Notes: generated by a model not told the origin, from the letters alone. Positions 45,755 to 55,558 are shown, numbered from the stretch's first letter. The stretch: 64,000 nucleotides of DNA from Salinisphaera sp. T31B1 (GCF_040361275.1 NZ_APNH01000002.1:558001-622000), one strand, 5' to 3'. Numbers and translations: made by a program.

Positions 45755-46966
45755 TCAAGCGACAATGACGCGGGCGGGATCCGCTGAGGCCAGAATCTCG
45801 GCACGGTCACCGTTCGGCGGATAGATCCATTGGGTATTGATCATCGTCTTGAGTGCCCCGGCCTCCGGCCCCTTCAGTTTCACCTGGCGATCCCAGCCTT
45901 CCGTATAGACAGCGCCCCACGGCCCCAGCGCCAGGCAGGTCACGTACTCCGACTGGCTGTACGCGATCGGGTCAAGACCCAACAAATCTGCCGCGACGTT
46001 GTGGCCCGCCGAGCGGCCGAGATTATTCGCGTGCTGGCAGGACATCATCGTGTGGTTGCCTTTGTCGTCGGTGGCGGCGTAGGCACAATCACCTGTTGCG
46101 AACACCGCATCGATACCCTTGACCTTCAGATTGCGATCCACATGAAGGCGCCCGAAGCGGTCGTGCTCGCCTGGAATCTGGGCCGTGAGTTCGCTGGCCC
46201 GCGCGCCGGCGGTCCAGATGACGGTGTCGGCTTCGATCCGCTCCCCGTTTTCCAGCGTCACCCCTGCCGCGTCGACGACTGCAACACCGGAGCCGAGCCG
46301 CCACGTCACACCCAATTCGGTCAGTGCCTGCGTGATGACGGGCCGCGGGCCGGGACCCAGGTCCGGGCCCACCTCGCCGGCGCGTTCGACCATGATCACG
46401 TTCACGGCCACGTTCGGCCCCAGGATTTCACGTAGACGTGCGGGCATCTCTGCCGCGGTCTCGATGCCGGTGAAGCCGGCCCCGGCAACCACCACCGTGT
46501 TGCGGCCGGCGCTGTCGGCGCGTTCTGCTAACCCGTGGAGATGCGCTTCAAGTCTTGCGGCATCGGCAATCTGGTCGACGTTGAATGCATGGTCCTTCAG
46601 GCCGGGGATCGGCGGGCAGTTCAGACGGCTGCCGGCGGCGAGTACCAGCCGGTCATATTTGATGTCGCAACCTGACGTGTCCGCGCCGGTGCCGATCAAG
46701 CGGACCTGCTGATTCGCCACATCGATGTGCTTCACCAGGCCCTGGATGAATTTCACGCCTGCGGTCTTGAAGATCTCCAGCAGCGGCGCCTTCATGCCTT
46801 CCGGGTTTTGCTCGTACAGACGGGGCCGGACATGCAGCGCCGGCTCCGGTGCGATCAGCGAGACCTCGACATCGCTGCGCCCGGCCTGTTCCAGCAGCCG
46901 GGCCGCGCCCAGCGCGCTCCACATACCGGCGAAGCCGGCGCCAATGACAAGAATCTGTTTCGACAT
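45755..46966 (-). CDS. Type II NADH dehydrogenase-like FAD oxidoreductase
   Basis: The 403-residue pyridine nucleotide-disulfide oxidoreductase has an FAD Rossmann start (LVIGAGFAGMWSALGAARLL), YDRLVLAAGSRLN, an NAD-binding VVVAGAGFTGIETAAE (about 162-177) and VFATGDCAYA. These match NDH-2 and related quinone reductases. It lies 37 bases upstream of the DJ-1-like gene on the same strand, so it may head the run to azoR. Confidence 0.85.
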   Translation of the reverse strand: MSKQILVIGAGFAGMWSALGAARLLEQAGRSDVEVSLIAPEPALHVRPRLYEQNPEGMKAPLLEIFKTAGVKFIQGLVKHIDVANQQVRLIGTGADTSGCDIKYDRLVLAAGSRLNCPPIPGLKDHAFNVDQIADAARLEAHLHGLAERADSAGRNTVVVAGAGFTGIETAAEMPARLREILGPNVAVNVIMVERAGEVGPDLGPGPRPVITQALTELGVTWRLGSGVAVVDAAGVTLENGERIEADTVIWTAGARASELTAQIPGEHDRFGRLHVDRNLKVKGIDAVFATGDCAYAATDDKGNHTMMSCQHANNLGRSAGHNVAADLLGLDPIAYSQSEYVTCLALGPWGAVYTEGWDRQVKLKGPEAGALKTMINTQWIYPPNGDRAEILASADPARVIVA

Positions 46967-47116
46967 GGGTCGTTCTCCTGGAACGGGTATTTGTTTCAGA
47001 TGCTGAGCAGAGCTGCTGCTTCGATAGTCACGACTTGAAACGCGCTCGGCTTGACCGGCCTCGGATCATTTCGATGAGTGCGTACACGGCGCTTGGCACG
47101 CGCTGCGTTTCGTTTG

Positions 47117-47548
47117 CTATTGCCGCATGCCGATCGCCAAGCGGTTGAACGCACTCATCAGTGCAATGGCGAAGCACAAGTCGGATATTTCGACGTCGCT
47201 GAACTGCGCTCTGAGCGGCTCGAAATCGTCATCAGGCGCATGCGTGTGATCCACGTGCGTCAGCGACTCCGTCCAGGCCAGTGCGGCACGCTCACGCGCG
47301 TCGAAATGCTCGCCGACGCGCCATCCCGCCAGGCTGTCGAGCTTGGCGTCTGGCATGCCGCCCGTGCGCAGTGCTTTCGTATGCATCGTCAGGCAATACG
47401 GGCAGCCGTTGATCTGCGACATTCGAAGCCAGACGAGCTCAATCAATTCCCTGCCAAGACTGCTTTTTTCCAGTGCTTTCTTGGTAGCGCCCAGGCCTTT
47501 GTATGCGTCGGGCGAGAGGGACCAGTAAGGCAAACGAAGAGCACTCAT
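47117..47548 (-). CDS. Carboxymuconolactone decarboxylase / AhpD-like protein
   Basis: The 143-residue helical protein has the AhpD redox motif NGCPYCLTMHTK (C-x2-C-x3-H) around 47-58, following LIELVWLRMSQ. Such proteins act as peroxidase-linked disulfide reductants. The ATG at 47548 fits the family; the frame continues upstream without homology. The GNAT gene starts upstream on the same strand, with the MocR regulator divergent. Confidence 0.87.
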   Translation of the reverse strand: MSALRLPYWSLSPDAYKGLGATKKALEKSSLGRELIELVWLRMSQINGCPYCLTMHTKALRTGGMPDAKLDSLAGWRVGEHFDARERAALAWTESLTHVDHTHAPDDDFEPLRAQFSDVEISDLCFAIALMSAFNRLAIGMRQ

Positions 47549-47597
47549 TCTTAAATCTCCAGAAAGAAAACAAGCAAAACGACTTGATTCATCGAAC

Positions 47598-48029
47598 CTA
47601 CAGCGGTTGGCAGAAATGGATTCCTCTAGCCAACAAGCCTTGGCGAAAATAGAAACGTTGTCCCAGCGCGTTGGCCAGGGCGGTATCCAGAACAAAGTGC
47701 GCGCAGCCCTGTTGCTTCGCCTGTTCGCGCAAGGTATCGATCAGCTCGCCGCCCAGACCGTGGCGACGGGCCTCGGGGGCCGCGACCAGATCATCGACAT
47801 AGAGAAAGCGCCCATAGATCAGGTTTTCCTGAATTCGATAGCCCGCCAAACCTTTGACTTCGTCGTCCTGCCACGCGGCGAGCAGGCGATACCCCTGCGT
47901 GGCTTGACGACGTGCCTGCGCGGTGAATGCGGCCGCATCGCTCAGATGGGGACGCAGTTCACGCATGACGTTGAAACAGGCCTGGTACTCCGGGTCGCTA
48001 TCGACCGACCGCAGTTGAAAGACGCTCAT
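47598..48029 (-). CDS. GNAT family N-acetyltransferase
   Basis: The 143-residue protein has the GNAT core: YVDDLVAAPEARRHGLGGELIDTL, with the acetyl-CoA pyrophosphate loop R-R-H-G-L-G-G, and a C-terminal FYFRQGL motif. The substrate is unknown. It is divergent from the MocR-type regulator with 92 bases between them, a common regulator-target arrangement. Confidence 0.86.
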   Translation of the reverse strand: MSVFQLRSVDSDPEYQACFNVMRELRPHLSDAAAFTAQARRQATQGYRLLAAWQDDEVKGLAGYRIQENLIYGRFLYVDDLVAAPEARRHGLGGELIDTLREQAKQQGCAHFVLDTALANALGQRFYFRQGLLARGIHFCQPL

Positions 48030-48121
48030 GTGGATTTCCGTGTGGTACAGGCTGCAAAATTAGCCGGACGATGACCTGCTCGATAGGTCCAAGAATTGAA
48101 CAAACGAGTAGGACATCGCCC

Positions 48122-49546
48122 ATGGACCTGAAACACCTGAGACCCAACCGGGCGCAAGACGCACCGATCTACCTGCAGCTGTATCGACGCTATCGGGAGG
48201 CGATCGCGGCCGGTCGGCTTCACCCGGGGGACCGAGTACCCTCCGTACGTAGCCTCGCCAGTGATCTCAGCCTGTCGCGTGGAACCGTCGAAACGGCCTA
48301 TCAGATGCTGGTGAGCGAAGGCTATTTCGTGACGCGCGGTGCGGCGGGCACTGTCGTGTCGCCCCGGCTGGGACGCCTGGGTGAGCCAAGTCAGGCGCCG
48401 ACGCCTGAACCCCCTGCCCAATCGTCGCCCCGCCCCCAGGCCGTAGCGGGTAAGGCATTGCCGTTTCAACTCGGTATGCCGGCGTTGGACGCGTTTCCGC
48501 GAAAGACCTGGGCACGGCTGGCCGGGCGCAGCGTACGCACCCTGGACACGGCGGCGATGGACTATCCCGATCCGGCAGGATACGAACCGCTTCGGCGTGC
48601 CATCGCCACTTATCTGGGTATCTCACGCGGAATTGCGTGTTCGCATGAGCAGGTCTTCATCACGCCCGGTTATCACGGGGCGCTGGACCTGGTGTGTCGT
48701 ACGCTGCTGAAGGTTGGCGACCTGGGCTGGTACGAGGACCCGGGATACATCCTCGCGCGCCAGTATCTCGAGCGTGCCGGCATGCGCCTGGCCGCGGTCC
48801 CGGTCGATGAAGAAGGTTTGAGCGTCGCGGCCGGCAAACAACGCGCCGCCGCGGCCCGCTTCGCCGTGGTGACGCCTACCCATCAAAGCCCGACGGGCGC
48901 GGCCTTGTCATTGCCCCGGCGCCTGGAACTGCTGGAGTGGGCCAATGACCGTCATGCCTGGGTTATCGAGGACGACTACGACAGCGAGTTCCGATACCAC
49001 GGCCGGCCCCTGCCCGCCTTGAAAAGCCTCGATCGTGGTGGGCGAGTGCTCTACACCGGCACATTCAGCAAGGTGTTGTTTCCGGGTTTACGGCTGGCAT
49101 ATCTGGTGGTCGACGAATCTCTGGTCGACAAATTCGAGGAGACGGTGCATCTTCTTCGCGGGCCGGGTTCGATCCTGCCGCAAGCCATGGTTGCCCACTT
49201 CATGGAACAGGGCCATTTCTCCCGCCATCTACGCAAGATGCGCTCGCTTTATGCGGTCAGACGCGGTTATCTCGTCGATGCACTCACGCGAACCTTAGGA
49301 GAAAGTCTGGATGTCCAGCGACAGGCAGGCGGCATTCATATACTGGCTCACCTGACCACTCGGCAGAACGATAAAGCGCTGGCCGAGTCCGCAAAGGCCG
49401 AGGGGCTTGCCCTCGACGCATTAAGCAATTGGCAGATCAACAAGGCATCGCAACGCGGCTTGTTGATGGGGTTTGCCAACTTTGCGACGGCGGACGATGC
49501 AATGGCGTCGGTCCACCGCTTGCGAACAGTCCTGGCTAATCCTTAG
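48122..49546 (+). CDS. MocR/PdxR-type transcriptional regulator (GntR helix-turn-helix plus aminotransferase domain)
   Basis: The 474-residue protein has an N-terminal GntR winged helix (GDRVPSVRSLASDLSLSRGTVETAYQ, about 40-65). A class I aminotransferase-like domain follows, with VIEDDYDSEFRY and the PLP-lysine context YTGTFSKVLFPGLRLAYL. MocR regulators bind PLP. The ATG at 48122 is the family start. It probably controls the divergent GNAT and AhpD-like genes. Confidence 0.9.
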   Translation: MDLKHLRPNRAQDAPIYLQLYRRYREAIAAGRLHPGDRVPSVRSLASDLSLSRGTVETAYQMLVSEGYFVTRGAAGTVVSPRLGRLGEPSQAPTPEPPAQSSPRPQAVAGKALPFQLGMPALDAFPRKTWARLAGRSVRTLDTAAMDYPDPAGYEPLRRAIATYLGISRGIACSHEQVFITPGYHGALDLVCRTLLKVGDLGWYEDPGYILARQYLERAGMRLAAVPVDEEGLSVAAGKQRAAAARFAVVTPTHQSPTGAALSLPRRLELLEWANDRHAWVIEDDYDSEFRYHGRPLPALKSLDRGGRVLYTGTFSKVLFPGLRLAYLVVDESLVDKFEETVHLLRGPGSILPQAMVAHFMEQGHFSRHLRKMRSLYAVRRGYLVDALTRTLGESLDVQRQAGGIHILAHLTTRQNDKALAESAKAEGLALDALSNWQINKASQRGLLMGFANFATADDAMASVHRLRTVLANP

Positions 49547-49785
49547 TTCATTGGCCGAGCGGACAGCCGCTATTGCAACCATCGGGTGGGCTGGAAAGAC
49601 TCGCCAACGGTACATGTCGATTGCCCGCCTATAGAAAACGATCGCGATTCTCAGCATGCGGCGATATCCAATCAGGAAACTGGCCGTAGTGGCGGCGCGT
49701 TCTGAGCGCGCCGGTCAACGTCTTGCGCATCGCTGGATGATGAGCGCTGCCGCCCGACGCTATGCAAAGAAATCGCTTCGAACGG

Positions 49786-51927
49786 TCACCACTCGTACTG
49801 CACGCCGCTATAGACCGCGCGTCCAGTACCCGGGTTGAACAGGGCCGCTTGCTCATCGGCGGTGCCGGCGATCGCCACCGTGCCGATATATCGTTTGTCG
49901 AGCAGGTTTCGCCCTTCGATATAGGCCGACCAGTTGCTGGTGTCTGGTTCGTAGCCGATTCTGAAGTTCAGCAGTGCGTAGTCGTCGGCCGTGACTTGGT
50001 TCCTATTGTCGACGTAGTAACTCTCCGGTACCCATTCCGTGCTCGGAGCGGCGTAGAACCCGTCGGGATGGTCGTAGCGCACTTCCGCGCGGACATAGTG
50101 CGGCGGCACCCCGGGAAGCTCGTTATCGCCATAGCGGCGATCGTCGTCGAAAAAGAAATCGCTGTAGGTATAGGTTGCGTTGAACCCGACACGGTCGCCC
50201 GCGACAAGAACCGATTCGAGCAACCCGAGGCCCAGACCCAATTCAACGCCCTGATGCACGGTACGGTCGGCGTTGACCACCGTGCAGGGACTGAATGGCG
50301 ACGTGGTCAGGCACTGCAGCTCGTTGTCGATCTCGGATCGGTAGAGCGCGATATCCCAATGGAAATTGGGCCGCTCGCCGCGGGTGCCGATCTCGTAGGT
50401 GGTGGCGGTCTGGTCGTCGACGGTCGAACTCGCCGGCGTCGCGAAGGTGTTGGCGTCGTAGCTGGGCACTTCGGCGCTACGCGACACGTTGGCAAATGCC
50501 TGCCACTGCGGGTCGATATCCCAGAGCACGCCAATCCGGGGGCTATAGTTGCGGTAACTGCGGCTGCCTGATTGATCGCCGTCGGATAGGAATCGATCTC
50601 GCCGGTCACGCTTGGCGTACTGAAACTGAAGACCCGCGATCAGGGCGAGGTCCGACCGGAGATAAAACGAATTCTGCAGGTATGCGGATATGTTTTCTGA
50701 CTTGTCCACATTCGACGAGAGCAGTTCGCCTTTGACTGCGTCTGTCTGATTGGCATATTGCCGATTATCGATTTCGCCGTTGTGAATATTCGCGCCCGCG
50801 ATCACTTCATTATCGAACCCGGCGAACCTTAGATTATCGGTGAGCCGAACGAAGCCGCCGTAATCGTCGACATCGTAGTCGAGCCACTGAAAGATCGGGT
50901 GATCGACATGCCGGTGCACACCGAATGCACCGAACTCGAGCGTTGTATCGTCGAAGCGTAGCGTGGTCTTGTTGGCGATGCGTACCGAGTCGATATTGCG
51001 CTGCTGGTCGAGTCGTTCGAATTCCGGGTTCGCCGTACGAGGCGTTTCAAGGGCCGAACGTTTGGAGACCTCGCCCGGCAGGCGCTGCCGGATCCGGTTC
51101 AGATTCAGATAGAAGCGGGTCTCGGCATCCGGCGAGAACCGATAGCCGATATTGGAACTCAACCGTTGCTGGTCGCCATCGCTATGGTCGCGATAGCCAT
51201 CGAAGCGCTGCGCTGATGCGGTGATGAAATAGTCGTACGCACCCTCAGCGCCGCCGGTGCTGGCTTGCGCTTTGCGATAACCGAAACTGCCGACGTCCAA
51301 GCGCCCGGCAAAAGGCGCCGCATCGCGGCCTGTCGGGGTCACGAAATTGACCGCACCGCCCAGCGAGTTGCCGCCATATCGCAGCGCATTGGCGCCCTTG
51401 TAGACCTCCACATAGCGGTACGCGGTCGGATCGATTTCGAAAAGATCGACCAGTCCGTCCGATGTGTTGATCGGGACGCCGTCGATGAACATGTTCACGC
51501 CGCGATTACCGTAGTTGCGCGACAGTCCGGAGCCCCGGATCGAGACGCGCGCGTCGTCGCCGAACCGCGGTTGGACGAACACGCCGGGCACCCAATCCAG
51601 CACATCCTTAACGGTCTGGGCGCGGCTATTCTTGAACTGTGTATCTGGCACCACCTCGACACCGCCGGGCGTGCGACGGATATCCGCGATGGCCTCAGGT
51701 GTGGTGGGTACGGTGATGCTGCCATGCTCGTCGGAAAGCGCCGGCGCATTGATGGTCAATGGCTCCATCGCGAGACTTTCGACACTCGAATCGCGGGTCG
51801 AAGTCTGTGCCCATCCCAGAGATAGCGGCGCGATGCCCGTCAAAGCGAGCGCGAGCTTGCAGGCCCTCGTGCTCAAGGTGCGACGGCGCCCCATTGCTGT
51901 GTGCCGTGCGCGACGTCCAGTGTGCAT
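49786..51927 (-). CDS. TonB-dependent outer-membrane receptor
   Basis: The 713-residue protein has a signal peptide ending near WAQ (residue 41 if the first start is used; an ATG at 51894 gives a shorter leader). A plug domain follows (VKDVLDWVPGVFVQPRFGDD, RVSIRGSGLSR, ALRYGGNSLGGAVNFVTPTG). A beta-barrel ends in an aromatic residue (YEW). The ligand is unknown; the plug resembles siderophore receptors of the FecA/YncD type. Two palindromes lie just upstream, and no TonB, ExbBD or importer genes are adjacent. Confidence 0.9.
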   Translation of the reverse strand: MHTGRRARHTAMGRRRTLSTRACKLALALTGIAPLSLGWAQTSTRDSSVESLAMEPLTINAPALSDEHGSITVPTTPEAIADIRRTPGGVEVVPDTQFKNSRAQTVKDVLDWVPGVFVQPRFGDDARVSIRGSGLSRNYGNRGVNMFIDGVPINTSDGLVDLFEIDPTAYRYVEVYKGANALRYGGNSLGGAVNFVTPTGRDAAPFAGRLDVGSFGYRKAQASTGGAEGAYDYFITASAQRFDGYRDHSDGDQQRLSSNIGYRFSPDAETRFYLNLNRIRQRLPGEVSKRSALETPRTANPEFERLDQQRNIDSVRIANKTTLRFDDTTLEFGAFGVHRHVDHPIFQWLDYDVDDYGGFVRLTDNLRFAGFDNEVIAGANIHNGEIDNRQYANQTDAVKGELLSSNVDKSENISAYLQNSFYLRSDLALIAGLQFQYAKRDRRDRFLSDGDQSGSRSYRNYSPRIGVLWDIDPQWQAFANVSRSAEVPSYDANTFATPASSTVDDQTATTYEIGTRGERPNFHWDIALYRSEIDNELQCLTTSPFSPCTVVNADRTVHQGVELGLGLGLLESVLVAGDRVGFNATYTYSDFFFDDDRRYGDNELPGVPPHYVRAEVRYDHPDGFYAAPSTEWVPESYYVDNRNQVTADDYALLNFRIGYEPDTSNWSAYIEGRNLLDKRYIGTVAIAGTADEQAALFNPGTGRAVYSGVQYEW

Positions 51928-52048
51928 GTTTTCCCCTAAAACCGCCGCATCGGCGTTGCGCTCAACCCTTCGCGGGCAACGTCAGGTGTTTTTGAACCAG
52001 CCCGGCGGATATTAGAGGAAAAACTGTCGAAATAAGGGCTTTCACGGT

Positions 52049-52063
52049 GCGACAAATTGTCGC
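52049..52063. promoter_or_regulatory. Perfect 15-bp palindrome upstream of the TonB receptor
   Basis: GCGACAA-A-TTGTCGC, a 7-1-7 dyad, 122 bases upstream of the receptor start. It has operator geometry; the cognate regulator is unknown and it does not match a Fur box. Confidence 0.5.
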
Positions 52064-52073
52064 CGCGCAAGCT

Positions 52074-52085
52074 TTATAGCTATAA
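52074..52085. promoter_or_regulatory. Perfect 12-bp AT-rich palindrome
   Basis: TTATAGCTATAA, ten bases beyond the 15-bp palindrome. It could be part of the promoter or a second operator half. Confidence 0.4.
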
Positions 52086-52465
52086 CGGCGCTAGCCACGC
52101 GAATGTCGAGCGCCATTCTCAAGCATCAGCATGTACGGCTGGCTGGCCGCTGGATAAATTATAAAGTTCGAACCGATTTCCGACGACTGTAACCGCGCGA
52201 CCTTGAGTGTCCCCGCCCGTGATCCATCGTCTATTTGGATAGTGCCGCCGGTTTTCCTTGGCCGCTTCTGAATCCGAGCGGACATCGGTCCGCTGCGACC
52301 GATTGGGCTAGATCGTTCGCCTGTCCCAACCGTTCAACCGTCAACCGATCGTTCGGCGTCACCAAGTCAGTACCCTGTCCACCATCGACTACTGGACGTG
52401 TCTCACAGCGCATGGACGTGTCCAGCCGGAAGTACGGTCGTGCAGAGATCGCGTAGCCATTGAAG

Positions 52466-52496
52466 TTGACGTTAAAGCCTGCTTAAAGGTTAGGGT
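52466..52496 (+). promoter_or_regulatory. MerR-type promoter/operator 1
   Basis: -35 TTGACG, exactly 19 bp, then -10 TAGGGT. The spacer contains TTAAAGCCTGCTTAAA, an imperfect dyad. The overlong 19-bp spacer is the hallmark of promoters activated by MerR-family proteins. It lies 78 bases before the gene at 52575. Confidence 0.75.
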
Positions 52497-52574
52497 TCTT
52501 CTTCAAGCAGGTCTTCAACGTAATATCGGGCCGCTGCACGGAAACGCGTTCTGATAGTTCGAGGAACAACCACG

Positions 52575-53507
52575 ATGCAAACGATATTAGGCGCAAGCGG
52601 CCAAATCGGGCGTGAACTCGCGCGGCAGCTAAAACAGGACTTCACCAGTGAGATTCGGCTGGTGAGCCGTCATCCTCATCGTGTGAACGAGACGGACGAG
52701 CTTCTGAGCGCCGACCTGCTTGACGCCGAACAGACGATGCGCGCGGTAGAAGGCTCGGACATCGCGTACGTAACCGTCGGGCTGCCCATGGATACTCGAA
52801 GGTGGGTCGAGCAATGGCCGGTCTTGATGCGAAACATCATCGATGCCTGTGAAAAACATGGTGCCAAGCTCGTATTCTTCGACAATACCTATATGTATCC
52901 GCAGACCGCCACGCCACAGACCGAAAAAACGCCGTTTACTCCGAACGGCCGCAAAGGACAGGTGCGGGCCGACATCGTGCGCGATCTGCTTCAGGCCATG
53001 GAGGACAAACGTGTCGAGGCGGTGATTGGTCGGGCGCCGGAGTTCTACGGTCCGGGCAAGACCCAGAGCATCACGAATGCCACGATTGTCGACAACCTGA
53101 AGGCCGGCAAAGCCGCAAAGGTCTTCCTGCGAGACGACACCCGGCGCACGCTCATCTACACGCCGGACGCGAGCCGTGCGCTGGCCCTGCTCGGCAATAC
53201 GCCGGACGCGTACGGTCAGACCTGGCATCTGCCCTGCGACGACGATCGCCTGACCTATCGGCAATTCATCCAGTTGGCGGCCGAGATCTTTAACACGAGC
53301 GCGCGCTATAAGGTGCTCAAGCGATGGCAGCTTCGCCTGGCCGGATTATTCAGTCAGCAGGTCAGGGATGCCGCAGAACTCTTGCCCCGCTATGCCGTGG
53401 ATAATATTTTCGAGTCGAACAAATTCAAAAAGCGCTTTCCCGAGTTTGGCGTCACGTCATATCAAGATGGTTTGAGCGCTATTAAACGTGAGGGGTCTAC
53501 CGCCTGA
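52575..53507 (+). CDS. NAD(P)-binding NmrA/SDR-like oxidoreductase
   Basis: The 310-residue protein begins with the Rossmann motif ILGASGQIGRELARQL and carries FFDNTYMYPQ and GRAPEFYGPG, as in atypical short-chain dehydrogenase/epimerase-like proteins. A YxxxK catalytic pair is not clear, so it may be a reductase of unknown substrate or a redox-sensing NmrA-like protein. It is preceded by the MerR-type promoter at 52466 and is convergent with the next gene. Confidence 0.8.
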   Translation: MQTILGASGQIGRELARQLKQDFTSEIRLVSRHPHRVNETDELLSADLLDAEQTMRAVEGSDIAYVTVGLPMDTRRWVEQWPVLMRNIIDACEKHGAKLVFFDNTYMYPQTATPQTEKTPFTPNGRKGQVRADIVRDLLQAMEDKRVEAVIGRAPEFYGPGKTQSITNATIVDNLKAGKAAKVFLRDDTRRTLIYTPDASRALALLGNTPDAYGQTWHLPCDDDRLTYRQFIQLAAEIFNTSARYKVLKRWQLRLAGLFSQQVRDAAELLPRYAVDNIFESNKFKKRFPEFGVTSYQDGLSAIKREGSTA

Positions 53508-53593
53508 GGCGCTTGCTTGTACTGACCGGGGTAGTGAGTGTCGCTGCGCCCGGGCGGGCGGAATCGTCGACGCGCAGCCAAACGCGAGGGTGC

Positions 53594-54649
53594 TCAAGAT
53601 CCAGACATCTCGATCGTTCCACCTCCTTCGACCCGGGCGATCAAATCATGGCCCATCAGGCGTGACGGCGTGGTGAAGCCGGGCGCAGGGCTGTTATCCA
53701 GCAAGAACCTGGTGACCGCGAGCGCCGCCGGGATAGTCAGGCTGTAACTGTTGGTGGTCTTGACCCGTGCCACCCGGCGTTCGCCGCTCGGGTTTCGAGC
53801 TTCGCCCCAGATATACACCGGTGTCTTTGATCGAGCCAATTCATCCGGGCCCTTCACGAACCGCGATATCGCGCGGCCCAAGAGCGACTGAAGCCAACGC
53901 TGTCGCAGTATGGGTCGGAGCGGGTTGATGATGCGCATGCCGATCAGTTCGGCGCGGCTTGTGGGCACATAGACGGTGATGTCGCCTATGCCTGTCGAAT
54001 GGTATGCAGTGGCGACATCACCCCATGGGAAAGAGGCCGCCAGTTTTTCGCCGCGGCCATAATCGATACGCCGCGTGGCGTACCCGTGGCCAACGGTACG
54101 AATGACGCCATCACGACGAATCCGGCCGCCAACGGCTGCCCCTTCTATCGTCGTTTTCAGTGTCCCGGGCGACATCTTCATGTCGGTATCGAAGCCAAGG
54201 TCGAGCTCCGTGGCATCCGGCAGTGCTTCTTTAAGGGCGGCAGCCACGCAATCGGTCGGCACGACATCGAAACCCACACCCGGACAAAGCACAACGCCCG
54301 CCTCGCGGGCGGCGCGATCTGATGCCGCGACCTGTTCGAAGATATCGATCTCGCCGGTGATATCCAGATAATGGGCACCGGCTGCGATGCAGGCTTGCAC
54401 CATCTGCGCGCTTGTTTTCGAGAACGGGCCGGCAGTGAGCAGGACGAGCTCGATGTTTTCGAGATGCGCGGCTGCGCTGGTTGTCTCGTCGAGGGTGAAG
54501 ACCCGTGTCTCAAGACCGAGCTCCTCGGCCAGTGGCGCTATCTTGTGCCGACTGCGGCCCGCGAGCACCGGGTGCATGCCGCGTGATACGGCCTCGCGCG
54601 CGATCATTTCGCCGGTGTAGCCGTTGGCGCCATAGAGCATCCAAGCCAT
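53594..54649 (-). CDS. Saccharopine dehydrogenase-like / trans-acting enoyl reductase family protein
   Basis: The 351-residue protein starts with MLYGANGYTGEMIAREA, a Rossmann fold of the saccharopine dehydrogenase-like superfamily, followed by LLTAGPFSK, HYLDITGE and CPGVGFDVVPTDC. The substrate is unknown. The ATG at 54649 has AGGAGG 10 bases upstream. It lies downstream of the hydrolase gene, separated by 78 bases with a strong hairpin, so it may be expressed partly by read-through from the MerR-type promoter at 55677. Confidence 0.82.
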   Translation of the reverse strand: MAWMLYGANGYTGEMIAREAVSRGMHPVLAGRSRHKIAPLAEELGLETRVFTLDETTSAAAHLENIELVLLTAGPFSKTSAQMVQACIAAGAHYLDITGEIDIFEQVAASDRAAREAGVVLCPGVGFDVVPTDCVAAALKEALPDATELDLGFDTDMKMSPGTLKTTIEGAAVGGRIRRDGVIRTVGHGYATRRIDYGRGEKLAASFPWGDVATAYHSTGIGDITVYVPTSRAELIGMRIINPLRPILRQRWLQSLLGRAISRFVKGPDELARSKTPVYIWGEARNPSGERRVARVKTTNSYSLTIPAALAVTRFLLDNSPAPGFTTPSRLMGHDLIARVEGGGTIEMSGS

Positions 54650-54685
54650 GTGTTGCGATGCCTCCTCAACCACTCCTATGGGGAA

Positions 54686-54721
54686 CCGCGGCGCCGCGAG
54701 GTTTGACCCGTGGCGCCGCGG
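54686..54721 (-). terminator. 10-bp GC hairpin after the alpha/beta hydrolase gene
   Basis: CCGCGGCGCC (54686-54695) and GGCGCCGCGG (54712-54721) form a perfect stem just past the hydrolase stop codon on the minus strand. No T-run follows, so termination may be partial. Confidence 0.5.
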
Positions 54722-54727
54722 TCATAA

Positions 54728-55558
54728 TCAATCTCGAATGAACGCCAACAAATCGGCGTTGACCGCATCGGCGTGTGTGGTGGGCAGGCCGTGCGGCGCG
54801 CCCGGGTAGGTCTTGAGCGTGGCGTTAGGCGCCAACTCCGCGGATTTCTTGCCGGCGATCTCGAACGGCACGACCTGGTCGTCCTCGCCGTGCATGACCA
54901 GCACAGGCAGGGTCGCGCTTTTCAGATCCTCGGTGAAATCGGTCTGGGAAAAGGCAACGATGCCATCGTAGTGCGCTTTCGCGCCGCCCATCATCCCTTG
55001 GCGCCACCAGTTCCAGATCACGGCTTCGGACGGGTCTGCGCCGTCGCGGTTGTAGCCGTAGAACGGACCGGCGGGGACGTCGTAGTAGAACTGGGCCCGG
55101 TTGGTCGCCACCTGCGCCTGGAAATCGTCGAACACCGATTGATCCAGGCCGTCCGGGTTGGCGTCAGTTTTAACCATCAACGGCGGCACGGCACTGATCA
55201 GCACCGCCTTGGCGACGTTGTCTTCGTCGTGGCGTGCCACATAGTGGATGACCTCGCCACCGCCAGTGGAATGACCGACATGGACCGCGCCCTGCACGCC
55301 GAGATGCTGGACCACCGCGGCGACATCGTCGGCGTAGTGATCCATGTCATGGCCGTCCCATACCTGGCTGGACCGACCGTGGCCGCGACGATCGTGCGCG
55401 ATCACGCGATAGCCCTCGGCCAGGAAGAACATCATCTGTGCATCCCAGTCGTCCGCGCTGAGCGGCCAGCCGTGGTGAAAGAAGATGACCGGCGCATCGC
55501 GCGGGCCCCAGTCCTTATAGAAGATATCCACACCGTCGGTCGTCGTTACGTATCCCAT
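54728..55558 (-). CDS. Alpha/beta hydrolase, non-heme chloroperoxidase (perhydrolase) type
   Basis: The 276-residue protein has the full catalytic triad: nucleophile S97 in GHSTGG, acid in MHGEDDQVVP and base in GAPHGLP. It also has the oxyanion segment FFHHGWPLSADDWD and HDRRGHGRSSQ, typical of the cofactor-free chloroperoxidase/arylesterase group. The ATG at 55558 is the family start. MerR-type promoter 3 (55677-55647) lies about 90 bases upstream. Confidence 0.9.
   Translation of the reverse strand: MGYVTTTDGVDIFYKDWGPRDAPVIFFHHGWPLSADDWDAQMMFFLAEGYRVIAHDRRGHGRSSQVWDGHDMDHYADDVAAVVQHLGVQGAVHVGHSTGGGEVIHYVARHDEDNVAKAVLISAVPPLMVKTDANPDGLDQSVFDDFQAQVATNRAQFYYDVPAGPFYGYNRDGADPSEAVIWNWWRQGMMGGAKAHYDGIVAFSQTDFTEDLKSATLPVLVMHGEDDQVVPFEIAGKKSAELAPNATLKTYPGAPHGLPTTHADAVNADLLAFIRD

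Larger units (their letters stand above)
51928..52574. other. Divergent intergenic region between the TonB receptor and the 52.6-kb oxidoreductase
   Basis: 647 bases containing the palindromes at 52049-52063 and 52074-52085 near the receptor and a MerR-type promoter at 52466-52496 near the oxidoreductase. The middle (52100-52440) holds only weak frames with no recognisable product. No riboswitch core motif was found. Confidence 0.5.

Noticed and set aside
51928-52200. Cobalamin or TPP riboswitch before the TonB receptor
   Set aside because: No core conserved elements of either class are present; only short palindromes were found.
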